64,000 bases of DNA from Taeniopygia guttata (taxonomy: Eukaryota > Chordata > Aves > Passeriformes > Estrildidae), in contig NC_133028.1 of the NCBI RefSeq assembly GCF_048771995.1, forward strand, positions 72,958,501 through 73,022,500, in the 5' to 3' direction. Shown one piece after another: positions 26,501 through 40,159 of the stretch (position 1 is its first letter; the number at the start of each line of letters is the position of its first letter). The notes beneath the pieces were generated by a model. It did not search any database. It worked only from the letters and a program-made list of their open reading frames with translations, and was not told the DNA's origin. The position numbers and the translations under genes were made by a program.

Positions 26501-29269
26501 TTACTGCTATTGTTTTTGGTTACATACCATCATACTTGAATGGAAGTTCTGTATCATTTTATTCTAAATGTGGATTTCTGAGGCTCTTGGCTCATCTCTT
26601 GTTTCACAGACCATAATCACCTAATCTATTTAATTGAAATTTCCTCTGAAACTACTCCACATTTGATGCAATGTCAAGTGACTCTTCTTGTAGAAGTAGA
26701 GCATGTCCATCTTATGTTGTCTTTTCTTGCATGCAATGGCAGTTGTTCAAGCACACTTCATTCACGTGAACAGCTAATTGTTTACATTCTAGTCCCACTG
26801 AGGCAGGAGAGTACTTGGCTTAGCACATGAGAAAGTGAGGACCATGAGGAATCTAACCAAGCTGATGAAATAAGATGGTTCAGAAAATTGCAATATCCAA
26901 GAAAGAATTCCCTGGCCCACGCTCACCTCTAGTGTTATGCTGTAGTTTAGCAAAATCATGGACTCCTATCTTTATTTGTTTATTAAATTAATAACCAGTA
27001 ATGCTAAAGCTCATACCCATTTTTTACTGCTGAGATCCCACCTGTTTGTGCTTGATGGTATTGAGGGGATTGATGGTATTGAGAAGTTTGCCCAAGTTTT
27101 GATTGAGTTTAGCTGCCTCAGTTTGCATGCTTATTTATAAGCATATGACATCTTCAACATCCCCAAGTCTCGCAATTCTTTTCTCTCTGAAAGCCCAACA
27201 TGAGTGATTTATGTCAAAATCTGATGTGTATTGCACCATTATTTGACTGAAATAATCTAGTCTAATTAAATATACTGGAAGCTAAAGAACAGACATTTTG
27301 TCTATATAACAGTGGCTTTAGAGGGTGAGGAAAACTTTCTTGTAGCCCACAGCATAAGCAGTTTTCAAAACCATAGGTTGTCACAATGTTCTGTAGCTGT
27401 TAGGAACTAAAGTAACAAACCTATCATAATATGACAGTATCTTTAAATCCACATCCAAGAAAAACCCAAAACAAAGAAAAAAACCTCACCTTCAACCCTA
27501 AAAGTTGAGCCAACCCTATATGATTTATTCAGAGTTAACTTCATTGAATTTCTCTGGTAGACTTCACTTGAGTTTTGTTACAGAAGTGAGTGAGCTGATG
27601 TACTTAAGCCTGTTAAAAATATGGATGGGAGCAATTTTATTCCATTAACATTTAAGCAGTGCATTGGAAGTACAGTTGTACCTTACAGGATGGTGTAAGT
27701 TCTGGAATGAGAGAATAGATGAATTATAAAATAAATTTGGTGTCAAATGGTCCCTGAAAGGTATTCATTTGATCACATCTTTTTTTAAAGGATTCCTACA
27801 CTGCTTAGCAAAGCCAGCAAAGTTATTTTTTAGCCTTCAGAGAACAAGAAAGACAGAATCCTGCTAAGAAACCTCTGCTATGCTGCATGCCAGGCTGCAA
27901 AAATAGCTGTTTAGTAGGTAAGCAGATCTTTCCCACGTAATTATAGAATAAACAGGGGTGTGGATATGGTGGAGGTGGAAAAAGCTGATGAAATTCTTTT
28001 GGAAGGGAGAAAAGAAGGAATTGTGCTGTATGTGAGTTGTACCACAGCATCTGTTGGTAAAACCATTTGTTTCAAGCAAGCTGTGAGATTTTTGGTTAGG
28101 AACTGTGTTGTTAATGCTTAAGAAAAAATGTTTTCTGTAGGAAGAGATTTGTCTTTGAAAAGGATGTACAGAGCTACAAGTAATTTAGTTTAGCTGTTTA
28201 TAATCAAGGAAATGGAAGGAGGACCAGAGACTACATAAATTCCCTGAAAGTCTTATCTGAGAGGGACTTAAGGAAATGTACTGATGAGTACTATGGAAAA
28301 TTCCCAAGTGTAAATTTGCATATGTTTTCCTTGGGCACTGCATTTCTGTGTTCATAAAGCAGAATGCAGTAAGAACTGCATTCCATGCATAAGGAATTCC
28401 TTTCTCTTTAGTGTAAGTCAGCATGGAAAGAGAGACAACATCCAACCACCAACATTATTTTCCTTTCTCTCTGTAGGTCAACTTATTATTTGTGGAAAGT
28501 GTGGCTAGTGTGTATTCTTGAAAAATGCTGTTTATCTCTAAACATTAGTAAGAAAATAGGAAAGCAGCTCTCAAGAGTTGGCAGGATTCAGGAATGCATG
28601 AAATAATGTATAACTTGGATTTTATTTTTCTCTAGTAACAAATTGACATTGCTTTCTCTGTCAGGAACAAAGAATGTGCAGGATCTGGCCCTTGTTCAGG
28701 AAAGCCACTTATTAGAACTTGATGTACTGAATTATTTCTCTGCCCCTCTCCTTCATGTAATGCTTCTAAAACATTTGAATGGTGTATTTTTTTTATTGTC
28801 AAAAATATAAACTAGATGCTGAAGCAATCAAAGGTTGAAGTGTGCTGTTGAACATGCATGTATTAGACCTGCAGGGGTGGGTAGAACTTTCATATACAAA
28901 TACAGTGGCTGAATTTAATTCACAGTGTGTAAATGGGCTGTTGAGAAGATTTTGATGTTGCACCCTGATGTCCTGTAATGCATTCATACTGTGATGCTCA
29001 TTTGTTGTGCCTTAGTCCTGTTGTATCCCTGAGAATTTTTTCAGCGGCCTTCATCTACAGATGAAGAAAAGCAGGGCATGTTAAATAAATACAGTGGGAG
29101 TTTTTCAAATGACTAAGAAATAAATTAAGTAATCAGCATTTCACCTGTGGTACAAAAATGGATGTCATTAGAAACACTACAGGGTAGGTTTGCAGCATAT
29201 AAAGACCCTGAGTAGCTGCAATCTTTGATAATGATGAGAGTTGCATGTTTAATTCCCTGTATGCCTTAC
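23507..29269. other. Gene-free AT-rich sequence
   Basis: No supported gene or recognisable transposon. A 14-15 base A run lies near 24302 and a T run near 26013. An 18-bp-spaced duplication of ttgatggtattgag is at 27052-27083. Open frames are 60-107 codons and unremarkable; the 107-codon frame at 24863-25186 is hydrophobic and low in complexity. Confidence 0.65.
27052..27083 (+). repeat. Two-copy direct duplication, 18-bp period
   Basis: The 14-mer ttgatggtattgag occurs at 27052 and 27070 separated by four bases. The copies are identical, suggesting a recent local duplication. Confidence 0.85.
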
Positions 29270-29629
29270 TGAGAATTAGTTAGTAGCTGTATGGGACTTA
29301 AGATCAGCTAAAGCTGTCTGCAGCTCCAAGTTTTCATTTCCTAAAGTTGTGCATACTTTTTTCTTCTGGCTTACAGATCTGTAGACATTCTGCTCTGGTA
29401 TTATACATGTAAATTGAGTCTTACTGGAACTTTCTGTCTCAGTCTGAGCTGATGAGAAAAGCCCCATGATAACCATATGTTACACTGGCTCTGTAAAGGG
29501 AGCAGTGGGATATTCTGTACTTTCTGTAGCTGTCACTGGGTATGTAACTTTTTCCTGAACTGCGCATTTAGGCACCCATGGAGAACTGGATTTACAGTCC
29601 TGTGCTTCCTGAGATGCAGTGATTTTAAT
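29270..29629 (-). pseudogene. Exon-like block with one broken reading frame
   Basis: On the minus strand a pyrimidine-rich stretch ending ttttgttttcag gives a strong 3' splice site just before 29629. From that first base one frame runs 118 codons to 29276 with a single internal stop (TAA, plus-strand 29480-29482) and a terminal TAA. A GTAAGG at 29264-29269 could be a 5' splice site, giving a 360-bp exon. The translation is not low-complexity: the first part has several S/T/P/E residues, and the second ends with NENLELQTALADLKS, which looks like a short coiled coil. I do not recognise the protein. Options are an exon of a dead host gene, a lncRNA exon, or a chance frame. No partner exon is identified. 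Confidence 0.4.
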
Positions 29630-30460
29630 CTGAAAACAAAATAAAAAAGTTTAAGACAGAATACAATATTCTATACAACTGTGAGGGGACAAAAAAGTCT
29701 CAATAGCTGGAAATGCATCATGAAGTTAGTTTTTTCCAGCTTTCATGAAAAATCAACATGTGGCTTTGTCTCCTGTCATTTTCCTTGCCCTTTTTGAATG
29801 AAGGATAATAGATTCTCTGGGATTTTTTTTTTCAGCATTTATGTTAAAGACTAGGGTAGGTAGCTGCAATAGTGTTTACTTGCTGCTTCTGTTCCTGAGA
29901 GAGCATTCCCTATGGTTCTCTCTTAGAACCTCTGACAAGCTTTCCCCATTCCTTGACAATTCTGGATGTTTTCCTGTTCCAGTAGTTAGTTTGAAATGTA
30001 CTATGACTATTTTCAGACAAACAGTGGCTTGCTGATTTTCTGTTTCAAAATCATGCTATGTGGTTAGTATTTTTTATTTTATCTCATTTTTCTTAGCAAC
30101 AGTTGGTACTTTGTGAAAATGAGGAAGAAGTTGTCAATCAGTCTTTATCAAGCTGGGACTAAAATTACGCAGATTGTACACAAGGGTAGTAGCTATTTGT
30201 CTTTTATTTCTTTGTTTGTAGATCCTGCTCAACATTGTAGCTGATCTAAGTCCTCTTAAAAGTTTTAAATGCCTTTTTCAATATACTGCCTAAGGATTTC
30301 TTGGATATTAAAAAAATTGTAAGAGCAAAATTTTTTCTTTTTATACACTGTATGTTAAAATCATACTAAAAAAGTTATATATTGAAATGACATTTTAGAA
30401 AATATTTCCAGAACTCATAAAAATGTTAAGGACTGTAGCAATTATGGAAGAATTATTATT

Positions 30461-30531
30461 TGGCATTAGGGTTGGACTTGATGACCTTAGAGGACTCTTC
30501 TGACCTTAGTGGTTCTGTGATATTTTGTATA
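30461..30531 (+). mobile_element. CR1 LINE 3' tail fragment
   Basis: The sequence gggttggacttgatgacctt, then gaggactcttctgacctta and ggttctgtgatattttg, follows the end of avian CR1 elements, where the consensus reads ggttggacttgatgat...aggtc...tcc-acc...attctgtgattctatg. CR1s are non-LTR retrotransposons that are usually 5'-truncated, so a fragment of about 70 bp is typical. The 8-bp terminal repeat is eroded, which points to an old insertion. Confidence 0.82.
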
Positions 30532-33500
30532 ATTTTAAACTATGGTATAGTTAAACCTAGAAAGGGTTGGGGAGGTGGGGAGAGATGAAGCTGAAGAGAT
30601 GGATTATATGAATTTTGTAGCATTAATAAGATGTGGTCTACTTAATGGAGTAAATGTGTTGTGAGAATCAGAACTCAAGATCTTGCCTGTGGATGAGTCA
30701 CCATTTTAGTTGTAGAAACAATGTTTTCTTTGCAATTTTTTTGCCAGAGAAGCAGAATTTTCTTCAGTCACATGGTATTTCTGATGCGTTTTGGTCATAG
30801 GAGCTTGTTTTGAGCATATCTGACAGTCTGTTTGAGTGTCAAAGCAAAATCACATTGAAACAAGCAGATGGATTTTGTGCCCAAATGAGATGCTGTGTTG
30901 CTTGGCTATCCAGTAAAAATGTGATAAATGTCCTAAGCTTGGGAGAGCTTTATGTGGAGCTTACATCTTCCATACACATCAAGATCAATCAGCCACACAA
31001 ATCTATAAGATCCCAGCCTTCATTAGAGCTCCTAGGATTGCTTTTGTGTTGCTGTTTGGAAGTAGGGCTTAGTAAGGCTTCTCTGTAAAGACATTTTCTT
31101 CACTGGTTTGCAGACAGATGATGTTTCTGTCAATTGGATATCCATAGCTTTGCTGCCTGGCTTAACTTTCACCTCAAAGTATTAGCTTGGAATAGCAGCA
31201 GCCTAGATTTTAGAGTATGGGGACAAGTATTTCAAGGGTAATTTGGATAGGGCTGAGAGAATGAAGGCACAAGGAAGAGACAGGAGGGCGTAGTGGGGCT
31301 CCTTCTATGCTTAAAACAGAGATGTGTAATAACATATCTTGTTCTTCAGGTGTTCAGTTTGATGTTATCTCTTCTTTCAGTTACTACATGCTCTTTCTCA
31401 ACTCTTTTGTGTTTAAGAGGCATTGCATTTGCTACTTTGTGTAAAAAAAAAGAAAATATTTCTACAGCATGGCCTATTTCTCTGGGTTTTGGGCTAGGGG
31501 GAAGTAAAAGGATGCTACATCTTATTGGTGGGTTTTTTTGAGTGGTCTTTTTTGTAGTTTTCTGATTTTGATCTCCAGGAGCAAATATGTTGTTTGCAAT
31601 CATCAGGAGAAGCCAGCCTCTTGAGGAAAGGTTTGGCCAAGGTGGGAGGAGATGAGAGAAAGCAGCTCATTTATTGTGAATTTTTGTCCTGGTGGTCCCT
31701 AAGCTCTTTGAGTGTTAACGGAGGAGTTCAGCAAAATGCACTTGAGGAAAAATGGGATCCAGGGTTGAAAGCAGAAATTTGGCCTCCTAATGCAACCAGA
31801 TGAAGTGTGTGCTGATCAAGACTAGAAAGACTACTGATCTCATAAAAAATGTGAATTAAGCTTCATTTTTAAGTGGAATCCTGTCAGTTTGCCACCTCTG
31901 TTAGAAAGAAAAATTGTGCCCAGGTAGAGCTATTTTGTAAAACCTTTGGATAAAAAGAATGGTATGATAGGGAGGATAATATTGTTATAATTTGTGTATG
32001 CCATTTGAGAAATCTCAGAGTGAAATCACTACAAAAACTACATAATTTTTGGAAGCTGAAGATCTGTGTATTTTGATATCAGCCATCCACAGAGTAAATC
32101 AATGTTTGCAAGAGGTTTCTTACACGAGACAAAAGCTTTTTATTTTTTCCTCTTTTTCCTTTTTCTTCCCCTGTTAGGAATGAACCAGGGCTGGTTGCAA
32201 CAGCTTATCCGTATTACAGACAAATCTACCAACCACGTCTTGCTGATGATTAATGTTGTTAAAGCAGTTTTTATTTATGTAAATTTGTATCCACTAGTTT
32301 GATATTATTCCTACACTGGGTGAATATTATTTAGAAGGAACTGGTTTATCTGGTATGAAAAGAAAATCATCATTTTGGACAAATATTAGTCAAAAATCTT
32401 ATGTACATTTATTTATAATAATAATATTCAGACTATCTGAACCCCACCAAGCAAAGGCTTTGATTAATTTTTATTGTTAAATAATCATAATAGATATTTC
32501 CTTACTGTCTATTATGATGGCTTCTTCAGTGGTTTTTCTGGGTTTTGATTTCTTATATTCCATACAGGAAAGATTATGAAGGCAATTTGAACTATTGAAA
32601 AGTATGTCTGCATAAAGTGGGGGTTTAATATCTAGTGTGATGTGGCTGCCTGTATTAAAACCCAAGGGGGATGAAAGTGAATGGAAAGAAGGAAAATGTC
32701 GTTTGGGAAGCATCATTTGCATTTTCAAGATTGCTTATTATGCATTTTGTTTTAATGAGCACACTCTAGTAATTTTGTAGGTGTTTGGCAATTATCAGTA
32801 GTGGTGTCATTCCCAGAGCAGTCATAAGTATTTAGATCCCTGTACTGAGCTTAATCAACTTTATATATATATTCTCCCTATTTTTATGCCTCCAAAGCAT
32901 ATTTTTCAGTTGTCAAACTCTTTCTTCTTCAGGGCTGTTAATCAGTTCAGAAGAGTTAACTCTTAATGATTTAATTAAGTCTTTTTATTATAGAATATGG
33001 CATTAATTTTATTCCTAATTTAAGATGGATAAATAACTTTATAGACCCAATTAGGTGAATCACATTGAATATCTGTTGTTCAAATAAATAACATGGGCCT
33101 TTTCATAAATGGCATCTAATCTCTAATTATGTTTTTGTTAGGATTTCCTTTTAAATATTAAATATTTTCTATTTTGTAATGTTTGTGTAACAGCTACTTA
33201 ATATTCTCAAGGGGACTGCCTTCTAGAAAAGTTGCTGATAGACATTGACTGGGAGGGGTGAATGTACTTAATGCATTGAGTATTACAAATATGAATAATT
33301 TGAGTTCAGCACTGGGCTGTAGAAAATACAGGATTAATATTTACGGAACTGAATATTTGAATATGTGTGCAATTCTGAACATGTCTGTGTATAGACTTCT
33401 GTTATGCACATAAATTTGCACATCCTAGTACTCTTATGAGTCTAAGACATATATGACTAATTTCTTTAATATAAAAACTAAAAATATTTTAGGATAAGGT

Positions 33501-34134
33501 AAAGACGGACCTTTCCTTCCCTATGCTTTTTTTTTCTTAAATTACCAAATTCATTCAGAGAAGGATTAAACCAGGACTCTTCATCCCCTGTGAAGGCAAT
33601 GTGCAATAATGAAAAGCTACAGTGCTTTGGGTACTTTTAGTTTCCACTCAGTTTATTTTTGCCATTTTAAATTTTATTATTAAATTCCATTGTAATGAAA
33701 TCCAGTGTTGAAAAGCCAGCTTCTTTAATATCTGTTCCTTTCCCGTAAGTTTGTAAATACAAATTATTGCTGCTCTGTGTTTTCAAACTTATTATGTCAC
33801 TGTTTCACAAAAGAAAGAAAAAAAAAAAAAAAGGAATTACTGGGATGACAAAACACCCATTTCCATAGTAATTGTCTTTTAACATTCCAAACACCATGTT
33901 TAGTATTTTCTCTTTCTGTAATGCAAATTTGGGTTTTTTCAGATGTTTTCAGGGCTTTATTTTGCAGAAAGGAGAATGGATCTTAGAAGTCTGTGAAGTG
34001 CTGGTAGCGGGAGGTGTCTGAGCAGATGTGCTCACTTATGTGTGTGTAAAGGACACAAAAATCAAAGCAGGAATGGTGAGCATGCACGAGGCCTGTGCAT
34101 CATCACAGATGTGTCAGCTCCTTTGGTCCCTCCT
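30532..34134. other. Gene-free AT-rich sequence
   Basis: No coding region is supported. Open frames reach 92 codons without any recognisable domain. The stretch 32750-33800 is especially AT-rich and free of recognisable repeats, the kind of sequence where conserved non-coding elements often sit in bird gene deserts, though that cannot be seen from one genome. An A-rich tract (aaagaaag followed by about 17 A) is at 33808-33832. Confidence 0.6.
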
Positions 34135-34393
34135 TGTGATAATTTACTTATGGGGAATTTTGGAAGAAATTTGAGGCAGGACCTTTGAGTTTTTAGATGA
34201 TGGGGGTTTATTTTTATTTCTTTTATATAGACAGGAAGGAGGAGTTTGGAGAGAGAGAGAAAAAGGATAGAAGCACAAGACAGAGGAATTGCACCCTACA
34301 CAGATCAGCCTCAATACCCATTGATTAACCACAACACTAAGAGCTTTTGAGAGAGGCTGTATAGTGAAAAAATAAATTTTCCATTTTATCACA
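34135..34393 (-). mobile_element. Short LTR-like element with 8-bp inverted ends
   Basis: The 259-bp block begins TGTGATAA and ends TTATCACA on the plus strand, a perfect 8-bp terminal inverted repeat with TG...CA ends. Read on the minus strand it contains TATATAAAAG (plus-strand 34220-34229) followed at once by AATAAAAATAAA, a promoter plus polyadenylation pair in LTR order. Upstream of the TATA is a pyrimidine-rich run (ctttttctctctctctcc). No internal retroviral sequence and no clear target-site duplication flank it. A solo LTR is the best reading; a small non-autonomous DNA transposon is the alternative. Confidence 0.5.
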
Positions 34394-37300
34394 ATATGGA
34401 GAAAAAAAGAACTTGTGTAACCTTATGAATTAAATTAGATAGCCAAAATTGAAAATTATATGCAATAATAAGAAAATATTGCTTTGTTTCTTTTCAAAAG
34501 AAGCAGAAGTAAATTTATGGAAATTGCTTCTATTTTCCAGCTCTACTAGCCTTCACAGAAAATTCTATTAACAAAAGGCGAAACTAAATATATATTTTGC
34601 AATAAATGTGTGACTTTTCAAAAAATAAAGAAATCATTGCAAGAACCTGAATTTAGACACTGCTTTTTCCTTTTTATTTTCCCATTGAGGCAACTTGGAA
34701 TAATTTAATTTGAATATCCACAACTGCAGCAGCTGAAATATTATTTTCATGGGCCCACTCCTATTTAGAAAAATCTCTTGAGATGTGTACTTGGTATGGT
34801 GGTTTTTTTTGTGGTTACAGTGTTTTGAGAAGTACTTTTTTCATTCCTTTGTTGAGCTTTGGTTTCAAAGCACCTTGGACAATGGCCTTGTCCCACCTAT
34901 AGTTTCCACTTTAGTTTCACTTAGTCAGCTATTTATTTACAGCTCCAAAAGATGGGTTTGCATGAATATACACAGAATAGGGTAACAAATCAAGCTGCAC
35001 AATTAAACTACCTGGATTCCTGTATTATGCTGAATGACCTCTGGTCCATACATTGCATTTTTTGGAGCCACAAACCAAATGCATTACTGTCCAGGTGGGA
35101 TAATAGATGAATTAACTTGTCACAGGAAATGCTTCCTGGTACTTTTGGAAATAATCCAAATTGTTTGGTTTGGAATATTATATCTCCAGAACCTTTGTAA
35201 TATTTAGCCAAAGTTTCTTGAATCATTTGCTTGAAAGCATGAATGATACACCCTGGATTGTAATATCAGCAAAATCTGATTAACATTAGAAAGCCCTAAT
35301 TGCACAAACTTACATTTAGTAATTACAATATTAATACAGAAGAAAAAGCAAGGTTGGCATCGCATTTGTGTAAACTACTTTGCCTTCCTGGCATCATGTC
35401 TATTTAATTAATATGTCAGCATCATTTAGTACTTTACAAGAATAGAGACAGAGATGTCTTTAACTAACAACCATCAAAAAGTAATTGAAACAGATTCAAT
35501 TTCTTTCTATCAGTGTGCTTCTTTATACTTCACTTATTTTATTTCTCCTTTCCCTGTGATTACTTGTAGGTGCTTAAGCAATTTGAGTATAAAGAAATCA
35601 GCAGAAATAGGCCAATACATATTTAATTTTGACCTATAGCCTCCTTCATGGAATTTAAATCCCTTATGCTTTCAAATTAATGGTAATTTATCTGAATGAA
35701 GAATCATGTTAAATGTGCCAGCAGTGCAGTTCTGACTAATCAAAGGAAAGCAGTAATTTTGCAAAACTAAGGTTCCTGATTGTGCACCTTTATTTTTATG
35801 GGAGTGAAGATGTTTGTGCTCAGACACTTAGGCATTCCTCTGCTTACATAATGTGTCGCTGACTGAATATGCATTGAAAGCAGTTGGGTGACCAGTGCCT
35901 ATCCATCCCCCTTTAACTCATCTTTTCTAGTTTTCTTTTAGACAATAATTTGCTCTGAAACAGATCTGAAGACAAGTTTGATGTATGTGAAGCTTTGATG
36001 ATAAATCAAGCTTCAGAGACACATTCATTAAAAAAGAATGGCAAGTCTACCATAATAAAAATCAAGTGTCTCAAGTGTCTAGAATGGAAACATCTCCAGA
36101 TGTTCATTCCTAGACTATCTGGCCACCTTTGGAGCACCCCAGATAATTTTACCAATCCTTTTTCATAAGGTTGCAGCTCAAGATGAACTAGAAGGGCCAC
36201 AATATTTCATTCCTTTATAGTCTCTTAGTTTATAATGCCTTTGCCTGAACTCAGGCTTGAAGTCTCTGAGGCAAAGGCTCTTCTTTTTTTCAAGAAATGT
36301 CTGTGACTAGAGCTCCTGATGGTTAAATACTCCCAACAAAGCACTGAAATGCTGTTTTTCTAGAATTTAAAGTAGTTTTGCGGTTGAATTCATTTATTTT
36401 AATATTTCTGTTGCAGACTAATAGCATATTCTTCTCAACCAATCAGCCAGTCAAGACTAACCACTCAGAGGTAATTTACTTTTTGATATGGGAAACTCAT
36501 TGGAAGTTACGTTTTTATTCAGCAGATGAGCAATCTTCTGATGGCTGCAATATTCATTCTGTAACATGAGACACATAGAAAGTTTTAAAAAAGTAGAGAA
36601 GAAACTGCTATGATGGTTTCATAACAATTGAGGCTTTTATCTCAGTCTGAAACTTTAAAAGTATTCTAACTAAGGAAGCAGCACTTTCACTACAAGACTG
36701 TAAATGCAAAATAATATTAATATTTTGTTATTCTGTGTACTTTGTTAAATAGACTTTCACTCAGCATTTATTTTCTAGTGCAACATAATAGATTATTATG
36801 ATGTCTTGTTTTTTTCCTCTGATTCTTGTAAGCACTTGCTGTGGTTTAAAATAATTCAGTAAAGGTTCCACAGAGTAAAGTGTGTAGCAGCAATACAAAT
36901 TATTTAATTCAATGTGATCTGGAATGCTATACTGCTCTGATTAAAATACTTTTTAATACTAATTAATTTTTTACTAAAAATCTAAATTGTCATTCAGTTG
37001 TCTTGAGTAAATAACAATTTTATAATGATTCTCCCCTGTAGCTAGTGATTGACTTTTCTGTGTATCATTGATCAATAACAGTGAAGTCAATGATATTACT
37101 TACATATATATGAGAAAGCAAAAACCTATTTCATTTTGGTTTACTTCCATATATGTGAACATGAGATTTTGAGCATGAAAAATCTATTCTTTTGTAAAAA
37201 ACCCAACAGGTAGAAGATGCCTTTTAATATCATTAAGGAATAAAAGTGAAATAAAGTGCTTTAATTAGTTTCTCATCAACCCTTTATAAACTCTTTTCAT

Positions 37301-40159
37301 AGCAACAAATACAGATTCAGAGAGGTTGGGTCATGCATATGATTATGTGCTGGGTGACATGGTAGGAGGTGGAAAGAAAATGAAATTACAAAAAAAAAAA
37401 AAAAGAATTATTAGGAAGAAAGAAAAAGATCTTGGATGACAGCTTTAGGGTGGCACCTCTTTGCCAGGAAGCTAATCCAGTGAATTCTTCCATTCTGACC
37501 AGTAGAGTCCCAGTGAGCAAGCTGTACTAAATCTGTGTATTGTTTGTTTTGAGTTGTTTTTATTTGTCTTTTTTCCCTCTTTATCCTTCCTTGACCTTTA
37601 CAACATAATATAAAGGTCATGTCTTGAACTAATGGGTGTACTGGGCTAGATATTTGTGTGAACATATGAAACTTCTGTATATATGTATAAATATACAACA
37701 TCAAGCAAATGTTGTATGTTTGTATTCACAACATTGTGCACTGCTGTTGCCCGGAGTTGGAAAACTGATTCATAGGGAAATAGCTGAGAGAAATTTGAGA
37801 TCTAAATGCTCTGACAGCATCCATATTCTCCACAGCATTGTCAGGAATTTGTCTGGCATATTTGTAAATTGTCAAAAGGCATGCTGGTTCAGGGACTCCA
37901 AGCTGGCTTCCTCCAGTTTGGATGTGTCGAGGTCAGTGCTGCTGACATGGGTTACTGCTCAGAGCTCTCTACAAAACCCCTTCTGCTGTTACCCCTGTGC
38001 CATGCAGGCACACCTTTCAGGTTTCTGCTGGTGGAAGCACCTTGGGGCAGGGGGCACTCCTCTTCTGCAGTACCACAGAACAGAAGGGTCAGCTGGGCAA
38101 GGTGAACTCTCAGGCTGTGAGATCTACAGAGCAGCCCTGGGACGTGCAGACTCTGGCACCTCAGGATGATCAACAACAGAGATGTGTTCTAAAAACCTCT
38201 GGAAAGTTTTCCAAAGTTGGTTACTGCCACTCTGTGTACGCGAGGCAAAGACTTGTGCACATACTGATTTCCAGCAGGAAAGGTGGGGTGTGCTTCCAGC
38301 ACTCTTGCTAGCCTTCTCTTTTCCCAAGACATTGCAAAGAACTATTCAAATTATCACTTTGTTACACGCATGGTGAATTCTTCCTCCACAACCCAGGCAG
38401 TGTGACATGGCATTCCCTTGACAAACTTGTGAGTCTGTGCTTTGGCTGAGCTATGTTGATGTGCATCTAATTTTCAGTTCACAGCAGTTTACTGTCCTTG
38501 GGCTGATGTATTCAGGACAAGTCGGAGTCTAGAAAAATCCAAAGTGAGGGCAATTAAAGCAGTCACCTAAAAAACCTGAACAGCAATAAAATAGAAATTA
38601 CACTGACTTTTCTGGAACTTTAAAGTGTTTCTTTATATATGTTTTTAAGACTTTGTCCTTTTTGAGTCATAAATAGCATGATGCTACTACAGGTCTCTAG
38701 AATGAAAATGTGAATAATCAATAAAATAGCTTTTTTTAGTAACTTCTGCTCATATTTCACTTGCAATATTGCTCCATACATTTTTTTCATAAAAATGCTG
38801 TGCAGCTGAGTATGGCACATGAAAGGATAATGATATGTCTGCAATACTTCAGCAGCAGCAAATAAAAGCAAAATACGTGTTTTCTTTGTAATCCTAATAG
38901 AGCACTTTTTTAAACTAAGCATCAGGGAGCATGTATTCACAATTTGTATTACAGAAGTTGCATTTCTCATTAATTATTTTGTAACTGAGTTTCTTTCAAC
39001 ATTCAACATAAAAGTGAAGGGCTTTTTGGTTTTGTATTAATTAGTATCTTTGTGATAAGCCATTTTTTACTCCAATGGCTGATAAAATAATCAGCATTAG
39101 GGTATGTGTACGATTATTCCCTTAGGGTTCACTTCAAAGACTAAAAATGAGGAATATTTTCATAAACATGAAAAATTGCTCCAGAAATGTATGACATGTT
39201 GTTTGATAAACACTTCTGAGGTAAACCTTGTAGTATGCAATATACAAACAAGGTATATGCCTTTTTACAATTTTTAATTGGAGAAAAAATATTGTTTTCA
39301 TTATGTAACAATGGAAGTTTATTGTAGTCTAAATGTTTTAGAGATTCAGCAGGTTGGCATATTCTATTTATTTTCAGAATGCAAAGATATGATTTTTAAA
39401 TTTTTTTCTTCTAAACTCACAGATTTAAGGATTGTAGAGCATGTCTGGATTCCTACTTACACACAGGGGAGCTTCCCTGCTCCTTGAGATCAAAAAGGAG
39501 CCAAATCTGGCATCCTTAGCCAAGTTCCCTACAGCATACAATATCAGGACTATTTGTCTGGTAGCATTGTTTTGAATATGAATATTCATACTTTCAAATT
39601 GTGCCTCTGTATTTATGGTTTTGGCAATCAGCCTGAACTTTGCATACAGATGAACAGGTCTTTAATGCTTGAACAAATGTGAGTTGGGATGCTTAGAGAT
39701 AGATGAGTATTTCTCATGCTCTTCAGCATCTAGTACAAAGTAGGTGTTGATAGATGTTACTGGTGCAGCAACATGTACATGTTTTAGTTACACTGAAAGA
39801 AGAATCACATGAGGGTTATGTTATTCAGGGAAAGGATTACCTGTAAGCAAATCTTTACCTTTATAGCATTTGTAGAATTCTTTGTCTGGTCATAAGGGAA
39901 TCTGTGGGGAGCAAAATTTAAATCTGAGATTATCTACTGCATCTTAAGCTTTACACTCTGCCCCTTAAAAGCCTATTTTATCATGTAGCTGATGGAGAGC
40001 TCATGAAGTTGGAAGTAGGTCAGTAAGAAGAGCTACCTGCTTGCAAGGTATTTTCATTTGCCAAATAATGACAAGAATTCACTTGATCTGAGATACAATT
40101 ATTTGTAAGAAGAGAAGACAGGATCATATGATGAGGCTGTTACTGAACACACCAGTGAA
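34394..40159. other. Gene-free sequence with a GC-richer patch
   Basis: AT-rich DNA with no recognised gene. A GC-richer patch at about 37740-38330 gives overlapping open frames on both strands, including the longest in the window (177 codons, 37636-38169 plus). No domain, signal peptide, splice context or polyadenylation pattern supports it. A 15-base A run lies near 37391. At 37048-37091 an 8-bp inverted repeat (attgactt/aagtcaat) encloses the 10-bp palindrome attgatcaat. Confidence 0.6.

Noticed and set aside
37636..38169. 177-codon plus-strand ORF as a gene
   Set aside because: No recognisable domain, start context, splice sites or polyadenylation structure; overlapping frames on both strands are open because the patch is GC-richer.
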